Of a stretch of 64,000 bases of DNA, positions 55,103 to 63,837 are shown piece by piece. The position numbers were made by a program, and so were the translations under genes. Under the pieces are notes generated by a model, which was given only the letters and a program-made list of their open reading frames with translations, ran no database searches and was not told the origin of the DNA. Within the stretch, counting starts at the first letter, position 1, and the number at the start of each line of letters is the position of its first letter. Source of the stretch: Oceanidesulfovibrio indonesiensis (lineage in GTDB: Bacteria > Desulfobacterota > Desulfovibrionia > Desulfovibrionales > Desulfovibrionaceae); contig NZ_QMIE01000003.1 of the NCBI RefSeq assembly GCF_007625075.1, positions 167,326 to 231,325 of the forward strand, written 5' to 3'.

Positions 55103-57283
55103 TTATTGCTTGAGACCGAGCACGGTCTGAAGCATCTCGTCGGCTGTGGTAATGAGCTTGGCCGCAGCACGATAGGCGTGCTGGTATTTGATGAGGTTGG
55201 CCATCTCCTCATCGAGGTTCACGCCCGAAACCTGGTTCTGCCGGTCGTTCAGATCGTCCGCCAGCGCTTTGTTGTACTGGTATGTGAACTTGCTGGCGGA
55301 AGTGTCCGCGCCGACACGGGCCATGATAGTGCCGTAGTACTCGCCGATGGTCTGGGTGCTGGACACGCCGAATGAGCTGACCACGGTCACAGCCTTGGTC
55401 GCCAGCCCGGCTATGGCCGAGGCAGTGGTGTTGTCGCCCTCGTTGCCCTCGAAGGCGCCGTTCACCTGGCCGGCGTTTATGCGGTCCGGGTTTGCCAGAA
55501 CCTCGTCGTGCAAACCGATGTCGCTCATGCTCGAACCGCTGAAGAACGTATTCACGCCCAGGGCCGCAAGCAGGCCGGAGGAGTCCGCGCCGAAAGCGAA
55601 GGTGTAGCCGTCCTCGGCTGTTATGCGCAGCTTGTTGTCCACGATCTCGGCGTTGAGATACGAGCCGAAGGTGTTGTTCACGGCGTCCACCACGTCATCG
55701 AGGGAATGGACGCTCGGATCGAAGTTCTGGATGCCGGGTGTTCCGGGGTCGAAATCCAGCGGCCCGAAGACCGGGCTGCCGCCACCGCCGCTGACGAGCT
55801 CGCCCGTGGACTCATCGTACACATACATGGAAACGTTGCCTGTATCGGAGCCGAGGAAATCGCTCCAGGGCAGGCCCGAAGAATCACTGCCCAGGGCCAC
55901 GGATGTGTCGCGTACGGAGTACGTGCCTGTGGTCTGGGCGATGGGATTGAGCCCGGCGCCCTGGCTGTGCAGGCGGTTCACGTTCCAGACCAGGCTGCTG
56001 ACCATGCCGTCCAGCTTGTCGCGGTACTGGCCCACGTAGGGCCCCACAAAGTTCATGAGCCCGGTGAGCGAGCCGCCAACCAGCCGCTTGGGATCGTCCG
56101 TGCCGTCACCCCGAATCTGCGGGGAAATGTTAATGAAGCTCGAAGTGTTCTTGTACCAATAGAGGCCGCTGCGCGGCATGATGGAGAACTTGTCGCCCGC
56201 CTCGAGGTTCTGGGTGGCGCCTTCGAACCATATCTGCAGGTCGCCGGCGCCGATCTGGCCGCCTTCCGGCCTGGCGTAGAAATGTTTCTCCGAGCCGTCC
56301 GGATTCTTCAGCCAGGTCTGGCCGCCGTCTATGGAGACGCGGAACTGCGCCGTGCCGGACCCGGAAGCGTTGGACACCTGGCCGCCTCGGACCACCTCCA
56401 CGGTGTACTCGAAGTCATCGGAGCCGGAGAATTGAATCTCCCCGTCAAAATTGGACGAGGGGATGAGGCTCTGCATGGCGCGGGGGCCTTCGAACTTGAT
56501 CTCGTAAAACTCCGTGCCGTGAACCAGGGTGTGGCCGGCTTCGGTCATGATGGCGAAGTCCGTGCCGGCGCCCATTTCCACCTGCGTTGTCCGCGAGAAA
56601 TCCGGCGTCCCCTGGTTTGCGAAGCGTATATCTATTTTTTCTGATAGCTTTCGGATAAGCAACGCACGCTGGTCGTACAGCGCGTTGGCGTTGTTCGATC
56701 CAGGCATGTCGCTGATGTTGATCTGCTTGTTGATGTCGGCGATCTGACGGATGAGGTCGTTGACCTCGTCGACCTCGCTGCTGATCACGTCCTCGGCCTG
56801 CTTCTGCAGGGTGGCGAGATCGCGGTCCATATTGCGCAGCAGAGAGATGAGCCTGTAGCTGTCGGAAAGCAACTGCTCGCGGGTGGCGGCGTTTTCCGGC
56901 CGCAGCGAGAGATCCTGCCAGTCCTGGAAAAACTTGTCGATGGAAGAACCCAGCCCTTCGGTGGTGGATTCGTCGAACAGGTTGTCCACGCTCTTCAGGT
57001 TGGACCAGAGAGCCTGGAAGCGGCTCTGGTCCGAATACTTGTCCACATACTGGAGCTCGACGAATTCGTCGAAATGGCGGATGACCTCGGCCGCGCGGAC
57101 GCCCGTGCCTATCTGTCCGGGCCGATAATCGAGGGAAAACGACTCCTCGAAACGAACCTCGCGGCGGCTGTATCCCTCGGTATGGACATTGGAAATATTG
57201 CTGCCGGTTGTGGAGATGGCGGCCTGGTTTCCGAAGAGGGCCCACTTGCCCATGTCCAGCAGAGAGTTGATGCCGATGGCCAT
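55103..57283 (-). CDS. flgK: Flagellar hook-filament junction protein FlgK (HAP1)
   Basis: The product has 726 residues, against 547 in E. coli. N-terminal motifs are GINSLLDMGKWALFGNQAAIST and GSNISNVHTEGYSRREV; the C-terminus GVNLDEEMANLIKYQHAYRAAAKLITTADEM is the conserved hook-side helix. The extra length is in the middle, with a FRVSIDGGQTWLKNPDG repeat similar to that in flgL. Its start is in a TGATG overlap with the chaperone gene. Confidence 0.95.
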   Translation of the reverse strand: MAIGINSLLDMGKWALFGNQAAISTTGSNISNVHTEGYSRREVRFEESFSLDYRPGQIGTGVRAAEVIRHFDEFVELQYVDKYSDQSRFQALWSNLKSVDNLFDESTTEGLGSSIDKFFQDWQDLSLRPENAATREQLLSDSYRLISLLRNMDRDLATLQKQAEDVISSEVDEVNDLIRQIADINKQINISDMPGSNNANALYDQRALLIRKLSEKIDIRFANQGTPDFSRTTQVEMGAGTDFAIMTEAGHTLVHGTEFYEIKFEGPRAMQSLIPSSNFDGEIQFSGSDDFEYTVEVVRGGQVSNASGSGTAQFRVSIDGGQTWLKNPDGSEKHFYARPEGGQIGAGDLQIWFEGATQNLEAGDKFSIMPRSGLYWYKNTSSFINISPQIRGDGTDDPKRLVGGSLTGLMNFVGPYVGQYRDKLDGMVSSLVWNVNRLHSQGAGLNPIAQTTGTYSVRDTSVALGSDSSGLPWSDFLGSDTGNVSMYVYDESTGELVSGGGGSPVFGPLDFDPGTPGIQNFDPSVHSLDDVVDAVNNTFGSYLNAEIVDNKLRITAEDGYTFAFGADSSGLLAALGVNTFFSGSSMSDIGLHDEVLANPDRINAGQVNGAFEGNEGDNTTASAIAGLATKAVTVVSSFGVSSTQTIGEYYGTIMARVGADTSASKFTYQYNKALADDLNDRQNQVSGVNLDEEMANLIKYQHAYRAAAKLITTADEMLQTVLGLKQ

Positions 57284-57819
57284 CAGAGTCTCCCGTTGAG
57301 CATGGCGGCCTCACGCCTGGAAGCCTTATACCGGCCCTTGGACGAGTAAGTTTCCTTCTTCTCTTCCGGCGTGACCTGGCTGTACAGGTACTCGGCCATG
57401 GCGCTGTTCTGGTCCATCAACGCCAGGGCGAGCTCCGCGTTCTTTTCGGCCTGACGCACGGTGCCCTGCTCCTTCTCGTCCACGCTTTCCAGCAGGTTGG
57501 AGAGCAGTTCGGCCAGGGGCAACCGCCGTTCCGTCTCGGACAAACCGATGATGCACTCGATGTCCTCGACCATATCCGGGGCCATGAGCTCGGCCGGCAA
57601 CTCGGCCACGAGCGCGGCCATGCGGTTCGGGACCATGGCGCGGATGATCTGGCGTTCCTCGGATATCTGGCGCACCAGTTCGTGGACCTGCATTTCGAGC
57701 TGGGTCACCCGCTCCGGTGCGCGATTCTGCAACTGGGAATATTCTTCCTCGAGCAGAAGTCCGAGAAGGGCGAACGCTTTGCTTTGCCGCTGGAGATTTT
57801 CGATGATCTGTCTGTACAT
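57283..57819 (-). CDS. flgN: FlgN-type export chaperone
   Basis: The product has 178 residues, almost entirely helical. It begins MYRQIIENLQRQSKAFALLGLLLEEEYS and continues with long amphipathic helices (LEMQVHELVRQISEERQIIRA). This matches FlgN, the chaperone of FlgK and FlgL. The match is weak in sequence but strong in position: its stop codon overlaps the start of flgK, and FlgL follows. Confidence 0.82.
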   Translation of the reverse strand: MYRQIIENLQRQSKAFALLGLLLEEEYSQLQNRAPERVTQLEMQVHELVRQISEERQIIRAMVPNRMAALVAELPAELMAPDMVEDIECIIGLSETERRLPLAELLSNLLESVDEKEQGTVRQAEKNAELALALMDQNSAMAEYLYSQVTPEEKKETYSSKGRYKASRREAAMLNGRL

Positions 57820-57837
57820 GGCGTGGCCTCATTGTTG

Positions 57838-59079
57838 CTAAGAGCCCGCTACGCCCCGCTCCCTGTGTGCGAGCATGGTTTTGCGGAGTCCTTCCGGGTC
57901 GAAGGCTTGTCCCTGATGCCGGAGCTCGAAATGAAGATGCGGCCCGGTGGAACGGCCTGTAGAACCTACCGATGCAATTTTGCGGCCAGCCTGCACCCTG
58001 TCGCCCTTCGACACATCCAACCCCTCGGCATGACCGTAAAAACTGCGCCAGCCACCGCTGTGTTCCAGCACCACTATATTACCGTAGCCGGGTTTCTCCC
58101 CGGCAAAAACGACCTCCCCGTCCCAGCAGGCCCGCACGGGTGCGCCTTCCGGAGCCTTGTAATCCACGCCTGCATGGAATGCGCGCTGGCCGGTGAAGGG
58201 ATCGTTCCGCCACCCGAAAGGTGAGCTCACCGCGCCGTCCACAGGGGCCTCCAGAATCGGCAGGGACGCCACCCGCTGCAACCTTTCGGCATCGTCGGAA
58301 GACAGCGTGTTGCCCACATCCGGCCCGCCGGCAGCCCGCCCCAAGGTCGCAACGAAGGTTCGATCCTCGATGGGCGCCGCTTTGGCCGGGCGCGACGGCG
58401 TTTCATACGGCCGCATGTTCTCGGGGATGAGCCTGGTCTCGAGCGGTTCGCCAGCGGCAAGGCGGGCATCGCGCGGCGGCCTCACCACACCGTCGTCCCG
58501 CGCAGCCGTTTCGCTGCCGTCCCCTTCCACCGGCGTATAGAGGTTGGAAAGAAAGCCTTCGGAATCTCCCTCGTCCGCCTGTGCCAGTTCCTGCTCGTCC
58601 CTGAGGGGCTTGACGTCGGGCAGCCCGTTTACGTCCACGGGCTTGACCTGCTGCATATCCGGCGGTCGCAGACCGGTATCCGCGTTGATTGGAATGGGAT
58701 CCGTGGGCCGCGTGGGCGAGGTGGCGCGGCTGACGTACTCGGCCTGCTGCTTAAGCTGCTCGTACAGTATGTCCGCCAGACCGATTCCCCCGGCGCTCGC
58801 TATCTTCTGGGACATCTCCTGATCGAACATGGACTGGTAGAACTCCTCCTCCTTGGAGTGGAGAAATCCTTCTTTGGGCACGGACTTGCGCATCTGCTGC
58901 CAAAGCTTGTTGATGAAAATCGACTCGAACCCTTCACACGCCTCCCGAAGTTTCTTCTCCTCGTTCGGGTCGCCTTTCAGACGGTCCCTGACGGCATCGA
59001 GCGCAAGCTTTCTCCGGACGGAATCGTCCTGGGAAAGATTCGCCATCACGATATCGAGGTCGGGCTTGGCGTCGAACAT
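57838..59079 (-). CDS. FlgJ-type rod-binding domain fused to an M23 endopeptidase
   Basis: The product has 413 residues. Residues 40-115 are the FlgJ rod-binding domain: LREACEGFESIFINKLWQQM, then FLHSKEEEFYQSMFDQEMSQKIAS and IGLADILYEQL. A long proline-rich linker leads to a C-terminal M23/LytM peptidase (about 280-400): SSPFGWRNDPFTGQRAFHAGVDY with the first zinc ligands, RSFYGHAEG, and GPHLHFEL. E. coli FlgJ instead ends in a glucosaminidase. Both parts imply local peptidoglycan cutting for rod passage. Placed between flgI and flgN. Confidence 0.93.
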   Translation of the reverse strand: MFDAKPDLDIVMANLSQDDSVRRKLALDAVRDRLKGDPNEEKKLREACEGFESIFINKLWQQMRKSVPKEGFLHSKEEEFYQSMFDQEMSQKIASAGGIGLADILYEQLKQQAEYVSRATSPTRPTDPIPINADTGLRPPDMQQVKPVDVNGLPDVKPLRDEQELAQADEGDSEGFLSNLYTPVEGDGSETAARDDGVVRPPRDARLAAGEPLETRLIPENMRPYETPSRPAKAAPIEDRTFVATLGRAAGGPDVGNTLSSDDAERLQRVASLPILEAPVDGAVSSPFGWRNDPFTGQRAFHAGVDYKAPEGAPVRACWDGEVVFAGEKPGYGNIVVLEHSGGWRSFYGHAEGLDVSKGDRVQAGRKIASVGSTGRSTGPHLHFELRHQGQAFDPEGLRKTMLAHRERGVAGS

Positions 59080-59081
59080 GA

Positions 59082-60215
59082 TCAGATGACCTCCAGCTCG
59101 GCATGCAGGGCGCCGGCGCTCTTGAGCGTGCGCAGGATGGAGATCAGGTCACGCGGGGTGGCGCCGATGGAATTCAGGCCGTCCACAAGCTCCTGGAGCG
59201 TCGCGCCTTCGAGCATCATGAGCCGGCGATCTTCCTCGACCACGCCCAGCTCGGTCTCAGGCGTCACCACGGTCTGCCCTGGCGCAAACGCGCCAGGCTG
59301 CGACACGTTGAGATTTTCCTGGATCACGATCTGCAGATTGCCGTGGGCCACAGCAGCTTTGGAAAGCCGCACGTTCCGGCCCAGAACCACGGTGCCCGTC
59401 TTCTCGTCCACCACCACCTTGGCCTTGGAGTCCGGGCTGACTTCCAGATTCTCCAGGCTGGCCATGAACGGCACGAGGTTGCCGGCGAAACGCGGCGGCA
59501 CGTCCAGCTCAATGGTCGTGATGTCCTGGGCGCGGGCGAACTCGCCGCCCATGGTCTGGTTGATCTTATCCACGACCTGCATGGTGGTGGAAAAATCCGC
59601 CTGATTCATGTGAATCTTGAGCAGTTCCTGATCGTTGTAGTTGAAAGGAACGCCGCGTTCGATGGTGGCGCCGTTGGGGATGAGCGCTCCCGTGGTGATA
59701 TTCTTGGTGGCGGAGGCCGCCTCGCCCTGCACAGAAAATCCGCCCACTGTAAGCGGGCCCTGCGCCAGACCGTAGACCTTGCCGTCAATGCCCTTGAGAG
59801 GCGTCATGAGCAGCACGCCGCCCAGCAGGCTTTCCGCGTCGCCCAGGGAGGACACGGTGGCGTCCAGACGGGTTCCCGGCTTGGACGAGACCGGCATCTG
59901 CACGGTGACCATGACGGCGGCCACGTTCTTTGGCCGCAGGTTGCGCTTGTCCACGGCCACGCCCATCACTTCCAGCATGTTCACAAGGGACTGGATGGTG
60001 AACTCGCTCTTGCGCGAATCGCCCGTGCCGGCCAGACCGACGACCAGGCCATAGCCCACGAGCTGGTTGTTGCGCACGCCGCCGAATGTGGCGATGTCCT
60101 TGAGCCGCACCGCCTGCGCCTCGGTGAAGACGCCGAGGGTTCCGACGAGGATGAGCGCCGCGAGAAGAAAAGCCAGAGCGCCTCGCGCCTTGTTCGTGGT
60201 CGTGTGGGTCGTCAT
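59082..60215 (-). CDS. flgI: Flagellar P-ring protein FlgI
   Basis: The product has 377 residues, normal for FlgI. A signal peptide ([21 protein letters not shown]) is followed by [31 protein letters not shown]. Further family segments are [32 protein letters not shown] and the C-terminal [27 protein letters not shown]. It forms the periplasmic ring around the rod. It lies three bases upstream of the FlgJ-M23 gene. Confidence 0.97.
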   Translation of the reverse strand: MTTHTTTNKARGALAFLLAALILVGTLGVFTEAQAVRLKDIATFGGVRNNQLVGYGLVVGLAGTGDSRKSEFTIQSLVNMLEVMGVAVDKRNLRPKNVAAVMVTVQMPVSSKPGTRLDATVSSLGDAESLLGGVLLMTPLKGIDGKVYGLAQGPLTVGGFSVQGEAASATKNITTGALIPNGATIERGVPFNYNDQELLKIHMNQADFSTTMQVVDKINQTMGGEFARAQDITTIELDVPPRFAGNLVPFMASLENLEVSPDSKAKVVVDEKTGTVVLGRNVRLSKAAVAHGNLQIVIQENLNVSQPGAFAPGQTVVTPETELGVVEEDRRLMMLEGATLQELVDGLNSIGATPRDLISILRTLKSAGALHAELEVI

Positions 60216-60246
60216 GCTTCGAACTCCTTGAACGTTCCCGGAAATC

Positions 60247-60969
60247 CTAGAAAGGCCAGACGTTGTCGATGATGCGGGTCAGCCAGCCCGGCTTTTGTTT
60301 GTCGGATATCACGCCCTTGCCGTAATATTCGATGAAGGCGTCCGCCAGCTGCGTGGAAAGGACCGAGTTGTCCGGACCTATGTCGCGGGGCCGGACCAGA
60401 CCGCGGACCACCAGGATCTGAGTCTCTTCGTTGATCCGCACTTCGCGCCCCCCCTCAACCTGCATCAAACCACCGGGCAGCACCTTCACCACCCGGGCTC
60501 CCACCGTGGCGGAGACGTTGGCGGTGCGTGAGGTGTCGCCTTCAGACTCGAATTTGGAATTGTTGTTGAACTGGACAATGGGGGCCTCGCCGACATTTCC
60601 CTTCATGTTCAGCGGGTCCACGCCCATGAGCTCACCCACGCCGATGGTCTTGCGCAGGAAAGCGGACTGCACACCCAGGTTCATGGTGGAATCTTTTTCC
60701 GTGTTCGTCTCGGCCTTGAGCTCGCTCGTGGAGTTCTCCACAACGTTCACGAGCACGATATCGCCCACTCTTCGCGCGCGGTTATCCTCGAACAGATAGC
60801 CGGCGTTGCCCGGATTGAACAAAGAACCCGGGTTTTCGGCCACGGAGGGCTCGAGATCTTCGGCCGGCGGCGGCGCGATCACCGGAGTGGTCTGCACGTT
60901 CTGCTTGGTCTGCGTGCATGCCGCAAGGACCAGGCAGCACAGAAGCGCGATGAATATCTGCTTGTTCAT
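60247..60969 (-). CDS. flgH: Flagellar L-ring protein FlgH
   Basis: The product has 240 residues. The lipobox CLVLAAC places Cys18 at the start of the mature outer-membrane lipoprotein. Typical segments are [28 protein letters not shown] and [35 protein letters not shown]. It forms the L-ring with FlgI. The position between flgA and flgI is standard. Confidence 0.96.
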   Translation of the reverse strand: MNKQIFIALLCCLVLAACTQTKQNVQTTPVIAPPPAEDLEPSVAENPGSLFNPGNAGYLFEDNRARRVGDIVLVNVVENSTSELKAETNTEKDSTMNLGVQSAFLRKTIGVGELMGVDPLNMKGNVGEAPIVQFNNNSKFESEGDTSRTANVSATVGARVVKVLPGGLMQVEGGREVRINEETQILVVRGLVRPRDIGPDNSVLSTQLADAFIEYYGKGVISDKQKPGWLTRIIDNVWPF

Positions 60970-60981
60970 ATGACGTCCTCC

Positions 60982-61986
60982 TCAGCGGACCACCACGGTG
61001 TGCGCGTCGCGCACCCTGGCGTAGACTTCCCGTTTGCTTTGCATGTTGCGTACGCGGACGGATTGGCCCGGACCGGCGTCTTCCAGCGCCTCGGCCAGCA
61101 CTTTGAGCTTCACGAAGTCGCCTTCGTATACGAGCTCCACAGCCTCGCCCCGGCGCACAAGCGGCAAGACTTCCAGCTCATCTTTATACAGAGGTTGGAG
61201 TTCACCCACCGGCCGGGTCACACGCCAGGGCCCGCCCTTGCCGTCCCAGGGCTCGCCTTTCAGATAGGCGGTGTTCATCCGACGCATGGTCACCTTTTCA
61301 GGTGTCAACGCTTCGTTCCGGTTGATGGATGCGCCGGCAACCATGACGTCCTTGAAGCAATCCAGGAACACCGAGCCCGACACCTGGCGCACGGTCTCTC
61401 CGCGCAGGTCGGTCTCCACAAGCTTGAACGTGATCCGCCCCGGTTCGATACGTTTGCCGTCCGGCTCCACGCTGAGCTTGTTTGTGGCATCTCTGAGAAA
61501 ATGGTTGTCGGGCAGCCGATAGTCGCGGAAAGAGACTTCTCCACCCAGAGCCTTCGCCCTGGGCGTCAGGGTTTTGACCACAAGGGCGGCAAGCTCGTCC
61601 TGCGAGAGCAATGTACCCCCGCGGCGCAGAACCAGCCTGTTCGGCAGAAGGCACAGCTGCGCCTTGTCGCCCAGGTAATGATCCAGAGCCTGCTCCAGTT
61701 TGTCCCGATTCACGGCCATGGGACGGCCGTCCGCCTCCGGAGCGGGCCACAGTCTGGTGGCGGCGAGCTTTTCCCAGAGTTCTTCGGGCGCAGGGCCCAT
61801 GGGCTGCGCAATCTCGCCCAGGGTCACCGTGTCGCCTTGCACGACAGCGGCCTCGCGCACGGCAATGCGCCAGGGCGTATCGCCTGGTTTCACGGCTGCA
61901 TGCGCAAACGTCGCCGCATACAGCGTCAAAACAACAACGGCGAACTTGGCGGCGGTCCGTACCCTCTGCTTTGCGCTCGACATCAT
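60982..61986 (-). CDS. flgA: Flagellar P-ring assembly chaperone FlgA
   Basis: The product has 334 residues, longer than the 219 of E. coli FlgA, with an extra N-terminal domain. A signal peptide (RTAAKFAVVVLTLYAATFAHA) is followed by about 150 residues of poorly conserved beta structure. The SAF domain lies at about 200-325: VMVAGASINRNEALTPEKVTM, then RPVGELQPLYKDELEVLPLVRRGEAVELVYE and GQSVRVRNMQSKREVYARV. It aids FlgI assembly in the periplasm. Confidence 0.93.
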   Translation of the reverse strand: MMSSAKQRVRTAAKFAVVVLTLYAATFAHAAVKPGDTPWRIAVREAAVVQGDTVTLGEIAQPMGPAPEELWEKLAATRLWPAPEADGRPMAVNRDKLEQALDHYLGDKAQLCLLPNRLVLRRGGTLLSQDELAALVVKTLTPRAKALGGEVSFRDYRLPDNHFLRDATNKLSVEPDGKRIEPGRITFKLVETDLRGETVRQVSGSVFLDCFKDVMVAGASINRNEALTPEKVTMRRMNTAYLKGEPWDGKGGPWRVTRPVGELQPLYKDELEVLPLVRRGEAVELVYEGDFVKLKVLAEALEDAGPGQSVRVRNMQSKREVYARVRDAHTVVVR

Positions 61987-62002
61987 CCTCTCTCCAATCG
62001 GG

Positions 62003-62785
62003 CTAGCGCTTCAGGTTCGTGGCGGTCTGGAGCATGGCGTCCGAGGTCTGGATGGCTTTCGAGTTGATCTCGTACGCACGCTGTCCCACGATCATATTGA
62101 CCATCTCGTCCACGATCTCCACGTTGGACATCTCCAGATATCCCTGGGTGATGGTGCCGAACTGGTCTTCTCCGGGCACGCCTTGCACCGCGTCCCCCGA
62201 AGCCTCCGTGGAATAATAGAGGTTGCGGCCCGCGGCCTTGAGGCCTGCCGGGTTTGTGAAGGTGTAGATGGGTATCTCGGCGGTTGCGAGTTCCTCGCCT
62301 CCGCGCCCAAGGGCGGTGATGTTGCCGTCGCTGGTGACCACGAGGTTGACCGTATCTTCCGGCACCTGGAACTCAGGGTCCAGGGGGTGGCCGTTGGCCG
62401 TGACGATGGTGCCCTCGTCGTTGAGCTTGAAAGCGCCGGCGCGGGTGTAGGCCTCCTCGCCGTTGACGTCGATGCGGAAGAAGCCGTCGCCCTCGATGGC
62501 GAGATCCAGGGGGTTGTCCGTATTCTGATAGTCGCCCTGGCTGAAGAGTTTGTGCACCGTTGTAGGCCTGACGCCCATGCCGACCTGGATGCCGGTGGGA
62601 ATGCGCTGGCCGCCTACCGTCTCCGTGCCGGCGATGCGCATGTTCTGGTACAGCAGGTCCTCGAACTCCGCGCGGTTCTTCTTGAATCCGATGGTGTTGA
62701 CGTTGGCCAGGTTGTTGGAGATCACGTCGATGTTGAGCTGTTGCGCAATCATGCCCGTGGCCGAGGTCCAAAGTGAGCGCATCAT
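62003..62785 (-). CDS. flgG: Flagellar distal rod protein FlgG
   Basis: The product has 260 residues, normal length. It starts RSLWTSATGMIAQQLNIDV followed by SNNLANVNTIGFKKNRAEFEDLL, and the C-terminus is EMSNVEIVDEMVNMIVGQRAYEINSKAIQTSDAML. GTQIPTGIQ-like GQRIPTGIQVGMG and AIEGDGFFRI are further hallmarks. It lies 14 bases after flgF. Confidence 0.97.
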   Translation of the reverse strand: MMRSLWTSATGMIAQQLNIDVISNNLANVNTIGFKKNRAEFEDLLYQNMRIAGTETVGGQRIPTGIQVGMGVRPTTVHKLFSQGDYQNTDNPLDLAIEGDGFFRIDVNGEEAYTRAGAFKLNDEGTIVTANGHPLDPEFQVPEDTVNLVVTSDGNITALGRGGEELATAEIPIYTFTNPAGLKAAGRNLYYSTEASGDAVQGVPGEDQFGTITQGYLEMSNVEIVDEMVNMIVGQRAYEINSKAIQTSDAMLQTATNLKR

Positions 62786-62799
62786 GGGCTGAATCCCTC

Positions 62800-63585
62800 C
62801 TAGAGCGCTTTGCCGACACGCTGGATGGCTTTGGTGTCGGTGTCGTTTGTTTCGGAAATGACTTTCCCGTAAGCCTCGAAGGCGCGTTGCGTCTCGATCA
62901 TGTTGACCATTTCCTCGACCACGTTGATGTTCGAGGATTCGAGAAAGCCCTGCACGACCTGCGAATTCACGGGCTCGACCTCCACAGCGGCCAGGCCGTC
63001 CTTGGTCCGGAACAGATTGTGCCCGAGCTTTTCGAGCACCTGCGGATCTTCCAGCTCGACCACCTGGACCTGACCCACGAGTTCGTTGTCCGCGAAAATC
63101 TGGCCGTCGGGACCGAACTCGATGATGCTGACGTCCTCCGGCATCACGACGGGACCACCCACGCCCAGAAGACGGTCACCTCGGGAGTTCACCAACTCGC
63201 CGTCGATGTTCTTGTGCAGGTTGCCGTTGCGGGTGTAGTATTCGTCGCCGCCAACGCCCTGCACCTTGAAGAATCCAGGCCCCTGTATGGCGAGATCCAG
63301 TTGCGAGCCCGTCTGCTTGAGACCGCCTTGGGAAAAATCGGTTTTGAATCCGGCAATGCGCGGCCTGGCAAGATGCACCGGCGGGGGGAACAGCTTCTTC
63401 TGGCGCAGATCGAGGCTTGGCTCCATGATGTTGTCGTGTGCGTAGGCCACAAACGTGTCCTCGAAGGTGTACTGCTCACGTTTGAACCCGCTCGTGTTGG
63501 CGTTCGCCAAATTATTGGCGATGATGTCCAGCCGATGTTCGCTGGTAAGCGCTCCGAAGAGCGCGGAATACATGCTGCTTTGCAT
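62800..63585 (-). CDS. flgF: Flagellar proximal rod protein FlgF
   Basis: The product has 261 residues. The start is QSSMYSALFGALTSEHRLD, then IIANNLANANTSGFKREQYTFED. LDLAIQGPGFFKV and the C-terminal LESSNINVVEEMVNMIETQRAFEAYGKVI fit FlgF. The ATG at 63585 follows an AGGAGGACC site, which decides against a longer frame reaching 63687. It is the first gene of the operon. Confidence 0.95.
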   Translation of the reverse strand: MQSSMYSALFGALTSEHRLDIIANNLANANTSGFKREQYTFEDTFVAYAHDNIMEPSLDLRQKKLFPPPVHLARPRIAGFKTDFSQGGLKQTGSQLDLAIQGPGFFKVQGVGGDEYYTRNGNLHKNIDGELVNSRGDRLLGVGGPVVMPEDVSIIEFGPDGQIFADNELVGQVQVVELEDPQVLEKLGHNLFRTKDGLAAVEVEPVNSQVVQGFLESSNINVVEEMVNMIETQRAFEAYGKVISETNDTDTKAIQRVGKAL

Positions 63586-63657
63586 TGTCGGTCCTCCTGT
63601 GCCTGCGTAGGCGAAGCAAGATGCGGACCACATTCCTTGTGATCTTTGCGGAAAGAG

Positions 63658-63675
63658 ATGCACGGACCGTGCCGC
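63658..63675 (-). promoter_or_regulatory. Sigma-54 promoter of the flgF operon
   Basis: On the minus strand CGGCACGGTCCGTGCA has the invariant GG (63672-63673) and GC (63660-63661) separated by ten bases. It matches the sigma-54 consensus TGGCACG-N4-TTGC at nearly every position and lies about 75 bases before the flgF start. Confidence 0.7.
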
Positions 63676-63716
63676 GGCGTCGCGCAAAAAACCCCCTGCT
63701 CTGTACGAGAACCGCC

Positions 63717-63745
63717 TTGACAGGGGCAGGAGGCATGGGTATTGG
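63717..63745 (+). promoter_or_regulatory. Promoter of tRNA-Gly
   Basis: A perfect TTGACA (63717-63722) stands 17 bases before TATTGG (63740-63745), with the tRNA beginning at 63762. Confidence 0.6.
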
Positions 63746-63761
63746 ATTTATTTCCCGAAGG

Positions 63762-63837
63762 GCGGGTGTAACTCAGTTGGTAGAGTACAAGCTTCCCAAG
63801 CTTGGGGTCGCGGGTTCGAATCCCGTCGCCCGCTCCA
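63762..63837 (+). tRNA. tRNA-Gly (anticodon CCC)
   Basis: The 76-base cloverleaf has an acceptor stem GCGGGTG/CGCCCGC with one G-U pair, a D-arm around ACTCAGTTGGTAGAGT, an anticodon stem CAAGC/GCTTG with loop TTCCCAA, and a T-arm GCGGGTTCGAATCCCGT. The anticodon reads CCC, decoding GGG. The CCA end is encoded. Confidence 0.95.
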
